Assembly (NCBI GenBank): GCA_003602535.1
Contig: QQSA01000026.1
Coordinates: 1-7,615 of the forward strand
Direction: 5' to 3'
Source of the DNA: Candidatus Poseidoniales archaeon
GTDB lineage: Archaea > Thermoplasmatota > Poseidoniia > Poseidoniales > Poseidoniaceae
DNA: 7,615 bases
The translations under genes and the position numbers were made by a program. Below the pieces are notes generated by a model that was given only the letters and a program-made list of their open reading frames with translations, ran no database searches and was not told the DNA's origin. Of this stretch, positions 1 through 7,279 are shown piece after piece (the first letter of the stretch is position 1; the number at the start of each line of letters is the position of its first letter).

Positions 1-638
1 CAGGGACATATATTGGGTCAATAATGTTTGAAGAAGCAGTACAATCTACAGGAGAAGCGGACCTTTTCGCTGCACAGTTAGATGGCTATGGCAATTTCAC
101 ATGGGTTGCATTTGGAGGTGGCAGTGGCGAAGATTGGGCTAATGACTGCGCAGTTGATAGTTTAGGTAACATGCACATCGTTGGACAGTTAGAAAATACT
201 GCGACATTTGATTTCATCAATGTTACATCAAATGGATGGAGAGACATGTTCCATGCGACAATTACCTCTGGCGGGGCATGGGATTCTGTTTCAAATTACG
301 GAGGCGGAGGATGGGAGAATTTAGTTTCCTTGGTCATCGATTCTAGAGATAATATAATTGTAACAGGCACTTATACTTCAGGATTCACTCTTGGAATTGA
401 TCAATTGGTTGACAAGGACTCTAATGGTGATAGAAGAGATATTTTCATAGCTCAAATGGATAGTTCATACCAATGGGATTGGGCAGTATCAGTCGGTGGA
501 TCAGGCGACGACATTTCACATTCAATTGAATTAGGAAATAATGAAACTCCAATCGCTGGCTTCGTATTCCAAAATAGTATTGAATTAGGAAATTTCACTC
601 TTAATTCTGCAGGATCTAACGACATCGGATTTTGGTAT
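1..638 (+). repeat. SBBP-like beta-propeller repeats, about 62-65 aa each
   Basis: At least three units can be aligned within the surface protein. The motif G-G-x-S/W-G/E-E/D recurs at residues 32-37, 93-98 and 158-163 (numbered from the Met at 24). Each is followed by a hydrophobic-DS-x-x-N-hydrophobic segment (residues 44-53 and 104-113) and a V-x-G strand. A D-x-F-x-A-Q-x-D strand precedes two of the anchors (residues 13-20 and 139-146). The pattern matches bacterial and archaeal SBBP/Kelch-like propeller blades. The array continues to the left of the window, so the blade count is unknown. Confidence 0.7.
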
Positions 639-1943
639 TACGCTAGAGACCAAGATTCAGATGGTTTGGCGGATGGTTCTGATAATTGTCCTAGAATTGC
701 TAACCCGGACCAACAAGATACCGATGATGATCTAATTGGTGACGCATGTGACGATGATGATGATGGCGATGGAGTTGGAGATGAATGGGACCAATGTACT
801 CCAGGAGAGTTAGGCTGGAGTTCAGCGTCAAATACCGACCATGATTCAGATGGTTGCAGAGATAACTCAGATGAAGACTTAGATGATGATAATGACGGGA
901 TTATGGACTCTTATGACGAGTGTCAAAAAGGCCCTGTAGGTTGGATTTCAACAATTGAGAATGACGAGAATCAAGATGGTTGCGAGGATGTTGATTCTGA
1001 TGGTGACGGAGTTGTAGATCAATTGGACAAGTGTCCAGCAATTTCTGATGATCAGTCAGATTTAGACGGCGACGGTATAGGCGATGCGTGCGAATCTGAT
1101 ACTGACGGAGATGGGATTCTAGATTCCTTTGATAATTGCCCAACCGATACTGATGCATGGACTAGCGTCCATGAAATAGATCATGATCAAGATGGTTGCC
1201 ATGATGAAGAAAGAGATGCTGATGATGATGGAGACAACGTACTAGATTTGTCAGACGATTGTCCTAAAGGCGAAATTAATTGGAATACTTGGGAGCCAGG
1301 AAGATTTGACCATGACGGCGATGGCTGTAATGACGATTTAGAGGATCTCGATGATGATAACGACGATTTTCTTGACGTAAATGATCGTTGCCCAAGAGGA
1401 TACATTGGGGTATCTGGGCCTTCAATGGACCTAGATCGAGATGGATGTGTTGATTCAATTGAGGACTTTGATGATGATAATGACGGCGTTAATGACACAT
1501 TAGACAATTGCGCTTGGTCAGACCCGACAAGTCAAGTAAACAGTGATGGTTGTTCTGATAGTCAACTGGATGACGATAATGATGGCGTATTCAACGATGT
1601 TGATCTATGTCCTTCTACCGATGCAGGTGATACGGTTACTCAGACAGGATGCGAAATTGAAAATCAAGAAGAATCTAAATCCAAAGAAGAATCAGATTCT
1701 TCATCATCATTAACATGGATTTTGTTTACAATAGCTGGAATATTATTGGTAATCGCTCTTGTTGTAACATTTAGGCCTCAACCGCCATTGCCTCCTAAAC
1801 CAGAGTCAAAGAAAGTAGTTGAGATCTCAACTGTAGACAATGGAGGGGGCCAAGGGGATAGCGGAACCGCTCCTGCCAACATCAGTGGCGCCGGCCTCAA
1901 TCACAATATCGCTGAGGCCGAGGTCACTACAGATGAACGATGA
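1..1943 (+). CDS. Large cell-surface protein with propeller-like repeats, TSP3 repeats and C-terminal membrane anchor (5'-partial)
   Basis: The reading frame is open to the left edge (first full codon at 3) and the first seven codons continue a repeat, so the gene starts before the window; the ATG at 24 is an internal Met. Numbering from that Met, residues 1-205 hold SBBP-like propeller repeats anchored by GG.GxD/E motifs. Residues 209-545 are Asp-rich thrombospondin-type-3-like repeats with DxDxDG calcium-binding patterns and 18 cysteines. A Ser/Glu/Lys linker leads to one hydrophobic helix at 563-583 followed by Arg and a Pro-rich tail, giving a type I topology with the repeats outside. TSP3 repeats in other proteins bind calcium and stiffen extracellular stalks, so a role in the cell envelope, adhesion or substrate capture is inferred; no enzymatic domain is visible. 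The last 117 bp overlap the convergent leuS. The surface location is well supported, the specific function unknown. Confidence 0.88.
   Translation, partial: GTYIGSIMFEEAVQSTGEADLFAAQLDGYGNFTWVAFGGGSGEDWANDCAVDSLGNMHIVGQLENTATFDFINVTSNGWRDMFHATITSGGAWDSVSNYGGGGWENLVSLVIDSRDNIIVTGTYTSGFTLGIDQLVDKDSNGDRRDIFIAQMDSSYQWDWAVSVGGSGDDISHSIELGNNETPIAGFVFQNSIELGNFTLNSAGSNDIGFWYYARDQDSDGLADGSDNCPRIANPDQQDTDDDLIGDACDDDDDGDGVGDEWDQCTPGELGWSSASNTDHDSDGCRDNSDEDLDDDNDGIMDSYDECQKGPVGWISTIENDENQDGCEDVDSDGDGVVDQLDKCPAISDDQSDLDGDGIGDACESDTDGDGILDSFDNCPTDTDAWTSVHEIDHDQDGCHDEERDADDDGDNVLDLSDDCPKGEINWNTWEPGRFDHDGDGCNDDLEDLDDDNDDFLDVNDRCPRGYIGVSGPSMDLDRDGCVDSIEDFDDDNDGVNDTLDNCAWSDPTSQVNSDGCSDSQLDDDNDGVFNDVDLCPSTDAGDTVTQTGCEIENQEESKSKEESDSSSSLTWILFTIAGILLVIALVVTFRPQPPLPPKPESKKVVEISTVDNGGGQGDSGTAPANISGAGLNHNIAEAEVTTDER
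648..1658 (+). repeat. Thrombospondin type 3-like calcium-binding repeat array
   Basis: Residues 209-545 of the surface protein contain nine Cys pairs (18 Cys, first at 222, last at 543). The recurring plan is D-x-C-P, a spacer often carrying G-W-x-S/T, D-x-D-x-D-G-C, then an acidic D-D-D-N-D-G-V-x-D segment. Some units are short and canonical (around residues 335-360); most carry an extra 15-20 residue loop between the two cysteines. The DNA is repetitive too: gatgatgataatgacgg occurs at 882-898 and 1470-1486, with near copies at 1350-1366 and 1569-1585. The array should bind many calcium ions and form an elongated extracellular stalk; that function is inferred from the TSP_3 family. Confidence 0.88.
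1827..1943. other. Tail-to-tail antisense overlap of leuS and the surface-protein gene
   Basis: The two convergent genes share 117 bp. Codon boundaries coincide on both strands: the leuS stop (complement of 1827-1829) faces a TCA Ser codon of the surface protein, and the surface-protein stop TGA (1941-1943) faces a TCA Ser codon of leuS. Thirty-eight amino acids of each protein are encoded here. The LeuRS end looks conserved, while the surface-protein end is Gly/Ser/Ala/Asn-rich and has no recognisable domain. No separate terminator fits between the genes, so their transcripts must overlap. Confidence 0.85.
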
Positions 1944-4643
1944 AGCTGCATCGAGAACTTCTCCTTCATCTAGAACACCAGATATCATTGCCTTTTCATC
2001 ATCAGACCATTTGAAAATCTGAGGTAACATTCTCTTACCCCAAAATGCCATAATTTCTCCACGCATTTCACCTTGGGCAAAGGGCAAGTCTGCTAGTACT
2101 TTGGCAAACGTTTTGATATTCTGTCCAGAACTCAAGTGATCGATTGCAGCTTTTGCTAAATCTCTCTTCCAAGGTCTAGAGATGTGTATTGTTGCAGATT
2201 CAGGTTCCCCATCAAGATGCTTGACAGCAACTTTGGCAACCTTTCTAGCCTGTTCTAGGAATCCTCTGAGATACGCTTCAGATTCAATCGCAATCGCTTC
2301 CTCGGTACTAAGTGAGCCAGGACTTGAGAATATTCGTCCTGCAACCAAGTCACTATTTCCAAGCAGTTTCCACCAATCTTCAGCTAAGTGAGGGGTAGCG
2401 ATTGAAATCATGTGAGTCCATGCTTCAAGAACTTCTTTTCCAACTTCCAAATTTGCTCCACCGCGCCTTCGATACCAATTTAGATCCTTTACTAGGTCAA
2501 AATGGCTAGCATCAACAGCGCCGCGCAGATCATAATTGTCCATGGCTTTCTCCCATTGTAGACACCTTTGCTTCAGCCGGGCCCTCATCCACAGATCAAT
2601 ATCACTTGGCTTTCCATCCCAAGAAAGAATACTAGCCGGCATTCCATACAATTGCACCATTTGTCGATAATTCGATTCTAGGGCAGAATCTGACCAATCC
2701 ATTCCAGCGGTTGGGTTCGCTGCAAATAAAATGAACAACCTTACTGTATCTGCACCGAATTTTTCAATCATATCTTCAGGCGAAACGGTATTGCCCAAAC
2801 TCTTGCTCATTTTGGCGCTTCTTTCAGTCAGCATTGTGTCGCAATGAGGACAGCATTCTCCTGAATAAGATACATTCAGAGTAATAGCGCAAGTTTCACA
2901 CCAAGGTGCAGCTTTGTTGACCATTCCTTGGCAGAGTAATTCATTGAATGGCTCATCGATGTCATGAAGCCCTATGTCCCGAAGAGCTTTAGTCCAAAAT
3001 CGGGCATAAATCAAATGCATTTGTGCGTGTTCAATTCCTCCGCAATAGAAATCAACATTCATCCAATGATTGGCAATTTTGGGATTGAAACAAATTTCAT
3101 TTTGCATGGAGTCTGTAAATCGTAGGAAATACCATGAAGAATCTACGAAAGTGTCCATAGTGTCGGTCTCTCTCTTTGCAGGAATGCCACATTGGGGGCA
3201 ATCAACATTGCAGAACTCTTGACTAGAGTTCAGGGGGTTACCCTTACCGTCGAAAACAACATCACGCGGTAATTCAACAGGCAACTGATCTTCTGGAACA
3301 GGCACCGCTCCACAAGAATCACAGTGAATAATCGGAATGGGTGTTCCCCAGTAACGTTGCCTGCTAATCAGCCACGGCCTAATCTTCCAGTTTACTGTTC
3401 CAACTCCTTTACCGCTATTTTCTAGCGATTCACAAACAGCGGTTTTTGCAGCATCTCCATACAATCCATCGAATCCTTCGATCCCTGAGTTAACCATCCA
3501 GCCCATTTCAGTTTCAGCAGATTTCAGTTCATCATCAGCACTAGCATTTTCTGACATCACCAATACACGTTTAATCGGTATGTCGTATTTTTTAGCAAAA
3601 TCAAAATCACGTTCATCATGCCCTGGAACAGCCATTACTGCACCAGTACCATATGAAGCGATAACGAAATTTCCGATCCAAATCGGAATACGTTCACCCG
3701 TCAAAGGATGGATTGCGAAAGATCCGGTTGGAACTCCCTTTTTCTTACCCATGTTTTTGATTCGATCGAACTCACTCATCACAATGATTTCGTCATGAAG
3801 GGCTTTCCAATCATCTTCATATTCCGTGCCAGAAACTAATTTTTCAGCTAATTCATGCTCTGGTGCGAGTGTAACAAATGTCACTCCAAATAATGTGTCT
3901 GGACGTGTTGTAAACACTCGAATATTATCATCGCTATTTTCTACAGCAAATTCAATTTCAGCCCCTTCTGATCGCCCGATCCAATCCCTTTGTAAGGCCT
4001 TGACATTCTCTGGGAAATCTATGTCTTCAAGTCCATCGAGTAGCTCTTGAGAATACTTTGTAATATCTAAGAACCACTGACTCATTTCTTTTTGATTCAC
4101 GGGACCGTTACATCTCCAACATCTACCTGCTTTCACTTGTTCGTTAGCAAGAACAGTGTTACAGGAGGTACACCAGTTAACGGGAGCATGTTGTTGATAT
4201 GCAAGGCCACTTTCAAGGAATTTCAAAAAGAACCATTGATTCCAACGGTAATATTGTGGGTCATGACTCTTGACAAGTCTCCTCCAATCGTAAGAGAAAC
4301 CCATTCTCTTGATTTGTTTGGTAATGGATTTCATATTTCTCTCTGTGATGTCATGTGGGTGGCCGCCCTCCTCGATAGCTGCATTTTCAGCAGGCATTCC
4401 AAATGAATCAAATCCCATTGGATACAATACATCGAATCCTTTCAATCTCTTGTATCTGGCAACTGCATCCCCGATCGAGTAATTTCTAACATGTCCCATA
4501 TGCATTTTTCCAGAGGGGTATGGATACATTTCGAGGCAGTAGAAAACTGGTTTTCCTTCTCTAAATTCGGCATTAAAAATATTGGAATCATCCCATGCTT
4601 TTTGCCAGGATTCCTCAGTATCTTGTGGATTATATTCCGACAT
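1827..4643 (-). CDS. leuS: Leucyl-tRNA synthetase, bacterial-type core with archaeal-like C-terminal region
   Basis: This enzyme charges tRNA-Leu with leucine in the cytoplasm, using ATP. The start at 4643 gives 938 aa and is preferred because GGGTG lies 5 nt upstream and the family begins just before this point; an in-frame ATG at 4703 would add 20 atypical residues. Visible parts: HMGH (HIGH motif) at 48-51; zinc site C158/C161/C175/C178; CP1 editing domain with TTRPDT at 245-250 and AVPGHDERD ending at the editing Asp346; a second Cys quartet C441/C444/C482/C485; ETDTMDTFVDSSWYF at 492-506; KMSKS at 611-615. Placing the editing domain after the first zinc module is the bacterial arrangement. 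From about residue 660 to the end the sequence resembles the archaeal anticodon-binding and C-terminal domains (WYRRRGGAN, final AIPLAPSIVYS). All catalytic and editing motifs are intact. It lies 68 bp downstream of the regulator gene and may be co-transcribed with it. Confidence 0.97.
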   Translation of the reverse strand: MSEYNPQDTEESWQKAWDDSNIFNAEFREGKPVFYCLEMYPYPSGKMHMGHVRNYSIGDAVARYKRLKGFDVLYPMGFDSFGMPAENAAIEEGGHPHDITERNMKSITKQIKRMGFSYDWRRLVKSHDPQYYRWNQWFFLKFLESGLAYQQHAPVNWCTSCNTVLANEQVKAGRCWRCNGPVNQKEMSQWFLDITKYSQELLDGLEDIDFPENVKALQRDWIGRSEGAEIEFAVENSDDNIRVFTTRPDTLFGVTFVTLAPEHELAEKLVSGTEYEDDWKALHDEIIVMSEFDRIKNMGKKKGVPTGSFAIHPLTGERIPIWIGNFVIASYGTGAVMAVPGHDERDFDFAKKYDIPIKRVLVMSENASADDELKSAETEMGWMVNSGIEGFDGLYGDAAKTAVCESLENSGKGVGTVNWKIRPWLISRQRYWGTPIPIIHCDSCGAVPVPEDQLPVELPRDVVFDGKGNPLNSSQEFCNVDCPQCGIPAKRETDTMDTFVDSSWYFLRFTDSMQNEICFNPKIANHWMNVDFYCGGIEHAQMHLIYARFWTKALRDIGLHDIDEPFNELLCQGMVNKAAPWCETCAITLNVSYSGECCPHCDTMLTERSAKMSKSLGNTVSPEDMIEKFGADTVRLFILFAANPTAGMDWSDSALESNYRQMVQLYGMPASILSWDGKPSDIDLWMRARLKQRCLQWEKAMDNYDLRGAVDASHFDLVKDLNWYRRRGGANLEVGKEVLEAWTHMISIATPHLAEDWWKLLGNSDLVAGRIFSSPGSLSTEEAIAIESEAYLRGFLEQARKVAKVAVKHLDGEPESATIHISRPWKRDLAKAAIDHLSSGQNIKTFAKVLADLPFAQGEMRGEIMAFWGKRMLPQIFKWSDDEKAMISGVLDEGEVLDAASSFICSDLGLSDIVIEAGATDVGRSGSAIPLAPSIVYS

Positions 4644-4648
4644 TGAAA

Positions 4649-4653
4649 CACCC
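4649..4653 (-). promoter_or_regulatory. Ribosome binding site deciding the leuS start
   Basis: On the minus strand GGGTG sits 5 nt before the ATG at 4643. It contains GGTG, which pairs with the conserved CACC core of the 16S 3' end. The alternative ATG at 4703 has GAGGT only at a long spacing of about 12 nt, so this site favours the shorter protein. Confidence 0.7.
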
Positions 4654-4654
4654 T

Positions 4655-4671
4655 TCGCCCCTACGGGGCGA
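4655..4671 (-). promoter_or_regulatory. GC-rich hairpin immediately upstream of the leuS ribosome binding site
   Basis: On the plus strand tcgcccc-tac-ggggcga forms a perfect 7-bp stem with a 3-nt loop. In the leuS transcript it ends 1 nt before the GGGTG ribosome binding site. It lies in the 68-bp gap between the regulator gene stop (4712) and the leuS start. On the leuS strand no U-tract follows, so it does not look like an intrinsic terminator of the upstream gene; on the opposite strand it is followed by TTTT. A role in modulating leuS translation or in mRNA processing is inference only. Confidence 0.5.
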
Positions 4672-4711
4672 TTTTCCGAACCACACAATGGCCTTGAATC
4701 CATCTACTGAA

Positions 4712-7231
4712 TCATACCTCAGTAGTATCGAGTAGGAACATTGCTTCACGAGTCAAACTGTATCGGTTTTTTATTCCCATCTTCTTCTTTTCTACAAGTC
4801 CGAATTTCTGTAAAGTGCGTAGGTGGTGGCTGACTAATTGTTGCGATCTGTCCAATCTGTGAGCAAGTTCAGCTTGAGTAGGGTATTTCTTCAAATTGCC
4901 ATCATCATCTAGAAGACGTAGAATCTTGCCCTGCAAACTGTTAGGATCTGGCGATAGAGGAGGTAATGGCAAATCTTCTTCCAAAATGCCAGGGTGTAGG
5001 TTTGATGTGTAAGGGTAGAATCTGACCAGTCTTCCATCAGGCCTTCTCCAGATACTTTCTTCATCTTCTAAAACTTTCAAGTGATGCGTAATTTGGCCAT
5101 TTGACATCTCTAAGGCAGCCATTAAGGCACGGAAGTGACATCCAGGATTTGCAGTTAGATAACCCATCAATCGCCCTCTCTGATATCGCCCATCGCTCGT
5201 TTCGCTGGTTCTGCCTATGAGTCCGAGCAGCCATAGTCCTGCACTAGTAGTAGGGATTCTCCAACTTTCGTTAGTTGCTATCAGGGCCGCTAATAGAGAA
5301 AGAATTCCTCCGCCTGCAACTACAGCTCCAACTGTAATTACAACAGGACTAATTTCTGAGACTTCTGATTCTACTGGCGCATTAACAACTTCTTGCGGCT
5401 CATCTTCCTCTGGAACCAGTGCATTTTGCGAATACACTTCTTCTACAGTGAATGAATTGGTTGCGAAATCAGCACATGCAGGGGATGAATCTGAGTCTTT
5501 GATCAGATATTGTCCACTGGCCCCAACTTCAGGCGACCAAGTCGCTAAACCAGGAGCTCCGGATAACGTAATTATCCCCTCATCAGGAGTATTTAGCAGC
5601 CAGCAGGTACCCAAATCATTGGAAGTTGAAGTCCATGTACCATCAATAACTCGTGAAGCAATTACTACTTCCTCTTCATAAACTTCGTTTTCTTCAACGA
5701 TAACTTGATCATTTACTATCGGCCAATTGAATGTCACTGAAGACTGAATTTTTGGCGCAGAGATTGTTTCAAACAGTAAAGAATACTCACCTTCTTCCAG
5801 TCCAGTCATATCGAAACTAATTGTTTCTAAATCGAGTTCTGTAAATTCCATTGAAATTATATTTTGATAATTGCATTGTGATAGCAAACCGTCAATTTCT
5901 CCATCGGGGCCGAATAATTTTGTTTCTAATCCACATATGGTGAACCAGGTAATTTCAAAATTATCTTCACTGATCGCTTGTGGAGAAATTTGGATGACAT
6001 CTTCACCACTAATATCTGCAACAATTTCAGCTATCTGGCCTTGGCAATATGAATCACGTTCCCTGGTTAATGAAATCATTTCAGTTGAAAACAAATCATG
6101 CTCAGGTATTTCGAATACTACCAATAATTCTCCTGGTGCAACATCGCAACCAGCCATGTCGATGAACGTCCATTCGGGTTGCGAGTAAATCCTTTCACTA
6201 TCAGGTGTAAGCAAATATTCGACATCCATTTCTGAACACTCTTTGATTGCTAGTGTGTCCATAACTACGTCACCCGAAGAGTCGACTATCCAAACCTCGC
6301 CTCTACAAGATGTAGTGAATTCTAGAGAGATATCTTCAGGGCCCTCATTCGTAATCGAGATGTCAGATACGAAATTATCCATTTCGCCGAAGGTGCTGTC
6401 ATCCTCTAAAATCAGTGCGAGGGCGAGATCTCCAATATCTCCGGAATTGATGCCTGAATCAGAATCATCAATGGCATTGATTACCAAATTTTCTACAGCA
6501 ACGCCGTCTCCTAACGCGATATTGTATTGGTTCTCACCAGTTGAAAGTTCTACAGGGAATTGAGCAATTGTCACGATCTCGTGACCAGAAATAGTGTTGG
6601 GGCCACAACCATCCATCAATTGATAATTAACCGATAATCTGCAATCTCCAAAGTTCAAAGCAACCTCGCTAGAGAGTGTGTTATGTAACCTGACAGTGAT
6701 GATTGAGGGTGACCCTTGAGCATGCACTCCGTCCCTTGCGGTAGCGATAACATCTAACTCTATGCCTTCAGGAACAACTACAGGAGTTTGAACATGAACT
6801 TGAACCGTAGAGGACAATTCTTCACCAGCAACAAAATATTCGATTATGTAATCGCCTGAAGGAACTAATTCTCCTTCTGAATCAGTCAAATCCCAAAACA
6901 ATGAATCGAGATTAGTTGATGAGAATGAACCAAGGTCCATACCTCGGCTCTGGCCAAGACAATTTTCTACACCATCCAAAATCAGAGAATTATCTTTCCA
7001 AATTCTCAAAACTTCATTGCATGAAGGATCGACTTCAATACTTGTGGCTTCACCACCGTTCGAAACTATCGCCGCGATTTCAACGGATTCTCCGGATGAA
7101 TACCATCCTTTGTCAGGAGCATCAATTATGGTGGCTTCAAGAGTTACTTCAGAAGCATCAGCAAAGGCATTTGGCAACATTGCTACAAGCAGCCCAGCGA
7201 GTAGCACTGCCAGCATACGCTCTCTGCCCAT
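4712..7231 (-). CDS. Membrane-anchored putative transcription regulator: cysteine-rich Ig-like ectodomain, one TM helix, tandem winged-helix domains
   Basis: The 839-aa protein begins with a signal peptide (basic n-region, hydrophobic core at 7-19, likely cleavage after A-F-A at 22-24). Residues 27-599 are a beta-rich extracellular region with several Ig/BsuPI-like modules; the first (about 40-148) ends in a FlgD-like W-D-x-x-D-x-x-G and P-S-G-D-Y pattern. All 12 ectodomain cysteines fall in apparent pairs: 71/91, 197/209, 309/332, 362/396, 433/453, 543/586. An acidic Pro/Glu linker (600-628) leads to a TM helix at 630-652. The cytoplasmic part carries two winged helix-turn-helix domains, 681-740 (recognition helix near NGQITHHLKVLE) and 765-830 (near QQLVSHHLRTLQ), of ArsR/MarR-like type. 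The layout implies a one-component sensor that detects something outside and acts on DNA at the membrane; ligand and targets are unknown. The start at 7231 is chosen for the signal peptide; Met6 (7216) is an alternative, and no good ribosome binding site is seen for either. Its own gene or the divergent hydrolase gene are natural candidate targets, by position only. Confidence 0.85.
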   Translation of the reverse strand: MGRERMLAVLLAGLLVAMLPNAFADASEVTLEATIIDAPDKGWYSSGESVEIAAIVSNGGEATSIEVDPSCNEVLRIWKDNSLILDGVENCLGQSRGMDLGSFSSTNLDSLFWDLTDSEGELVPSGDYIIEYFVAGEELSSTVQVHVQTPVVVPEGIELDVIATARDGVHAQGSPSIITVRLHNTLSSEVALNFGDCRLSVNYQLMDGCGPNTISGHEIVTIAQFPVELSTGENQYNIALGDGVAVENLVINAIDDSDSGINSGDIGDLALALILEDDSTFGEMDNFVSDISITNEGPEDISLEFTTSCRGEVWIVDSSGDVVMDTLAIKECSEMDVEYLLTPDSERIYSQPEWTFIDMAGCDVAPGELLVVFEIPEHDLFSTEMISLTRERDSYCQGQIAEIVADISGEDVIQISPQAISEDNFEITWFTICGLETKLFGPDGEIDGLLSQCNYQNIISMEFTELDLETISFDMTGLEEGEYSLLFETISAPKIQSSVTFNWPIVNDQVIVEENEVYEEEVVIASRVIDGTWTSTSNDLGTCWLLNTPDEGIITLSGAPGLATWSPEVGASGQYLIKDSDSSPACADFATNSFTVEEVYSQNALVPEEDEPQEVVNAPVESEVSEISPVVITVGAVVAGGGILSLLAALIATNESWRIPTTSAGLWLLGLIGRTSETSDGRYQRGRLMGYLTANPGCHFRALMAALEMSNGQITHHLKVLEDEESIWRRPDGRLVRFYPYTSNLHPGILEEDLPLPPLSPDPNSLQGKILRLLDDDGNLKKYPTQAELAHRLDRSQQLVSHHLRTLQKFGLVEKKKMGIKNRYSLTREAMFLLDTTEV

Positions 7232-7245
7232 GGTAAACCATGGGC
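7226..7245. promoter_or_regulatory. Perfect inverted repeat over the regulator start codon
   Basis: The plus strand reads gcccatgg-taaa-ccatgggc: two 8-bp arms around a 4-nt spacer. The regulator start codon (complement of 7229-7231) lies within one arm. As DNA it could be an operator for a dimeric winged-helix protein, including the encoded regulator; as RNA it could fold into a hairpin hiding the start codon. The symmetry is directly visible, the function is inferred. Confidence 0.5.
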
Positions 7246-7275
7246 GTCATCCCTTAGAAGTAATGCGGTCCATGG
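7228..7275. repeat. Three CCATGG palindromes in the divergent promoter gap
   Basis: CCATGG occurs at 7228-7233, 7238-7243 and 7270-7275. The first two are the cores of the inverted repeat arms; the third stands alone 16 bp before the ATG of the divergent hydrolase gene. The 59-bp gap (7232-7290) must hold promoter elements for one or both genes, but no convincing archaeal TATA box is seen. Confidence 0.4.
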
Positions 7276-7279
7276 AGTT

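Noticed and set aside
901..1507. Minus-strand open frames of 85 and 106 codons within the TSP3 array
   Set aside because: Their Ser-, His- and Arg-rich low-complexity translations are what the complement of GAT/GAC-rich repeats gives; there is no domain or ribosome binding site.
648..1658. CRISPR-like array from the regularly repeated DNA
   Set aside because: The repeats are in frame, encode Asp-rich calcium-binding motifs, vary in spacing and lack constant repeat and unique spacer structure.
1808..1815. Possible U-rich terminator for leuS (minus strand CTTTCTTT just past the stop)
   Set aside because: The tract is short and interrupted, and lies inside the surface-protein coding sequence; there is no reason beyond location to call it.
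4644..4703. Upstream in-frame ATG for leuS adding 20 residues
   Set aside because: The extra residues have no family counterpart, partly encode the GC hairpin, and the site lacks a well-spaced ribosome binding site; the ATG at 4643 has GGGTG 5 nt upstream.
5199..5245. Second membrane helix in the regulator after the main TM (residues about 663-673)
   Set aside because: The hydrophobic run of about 11 residues is too short to span the membrane, and a second span would put the DNA-binding domains outside.
5217..5681. 154-codon plus-strand open frame opposite the regulator gene
   Set aside because: It lies wholly antisense to a well-supported coding region, has Ser/Thr/Pro-rich shadow composition and no recognisable domain.
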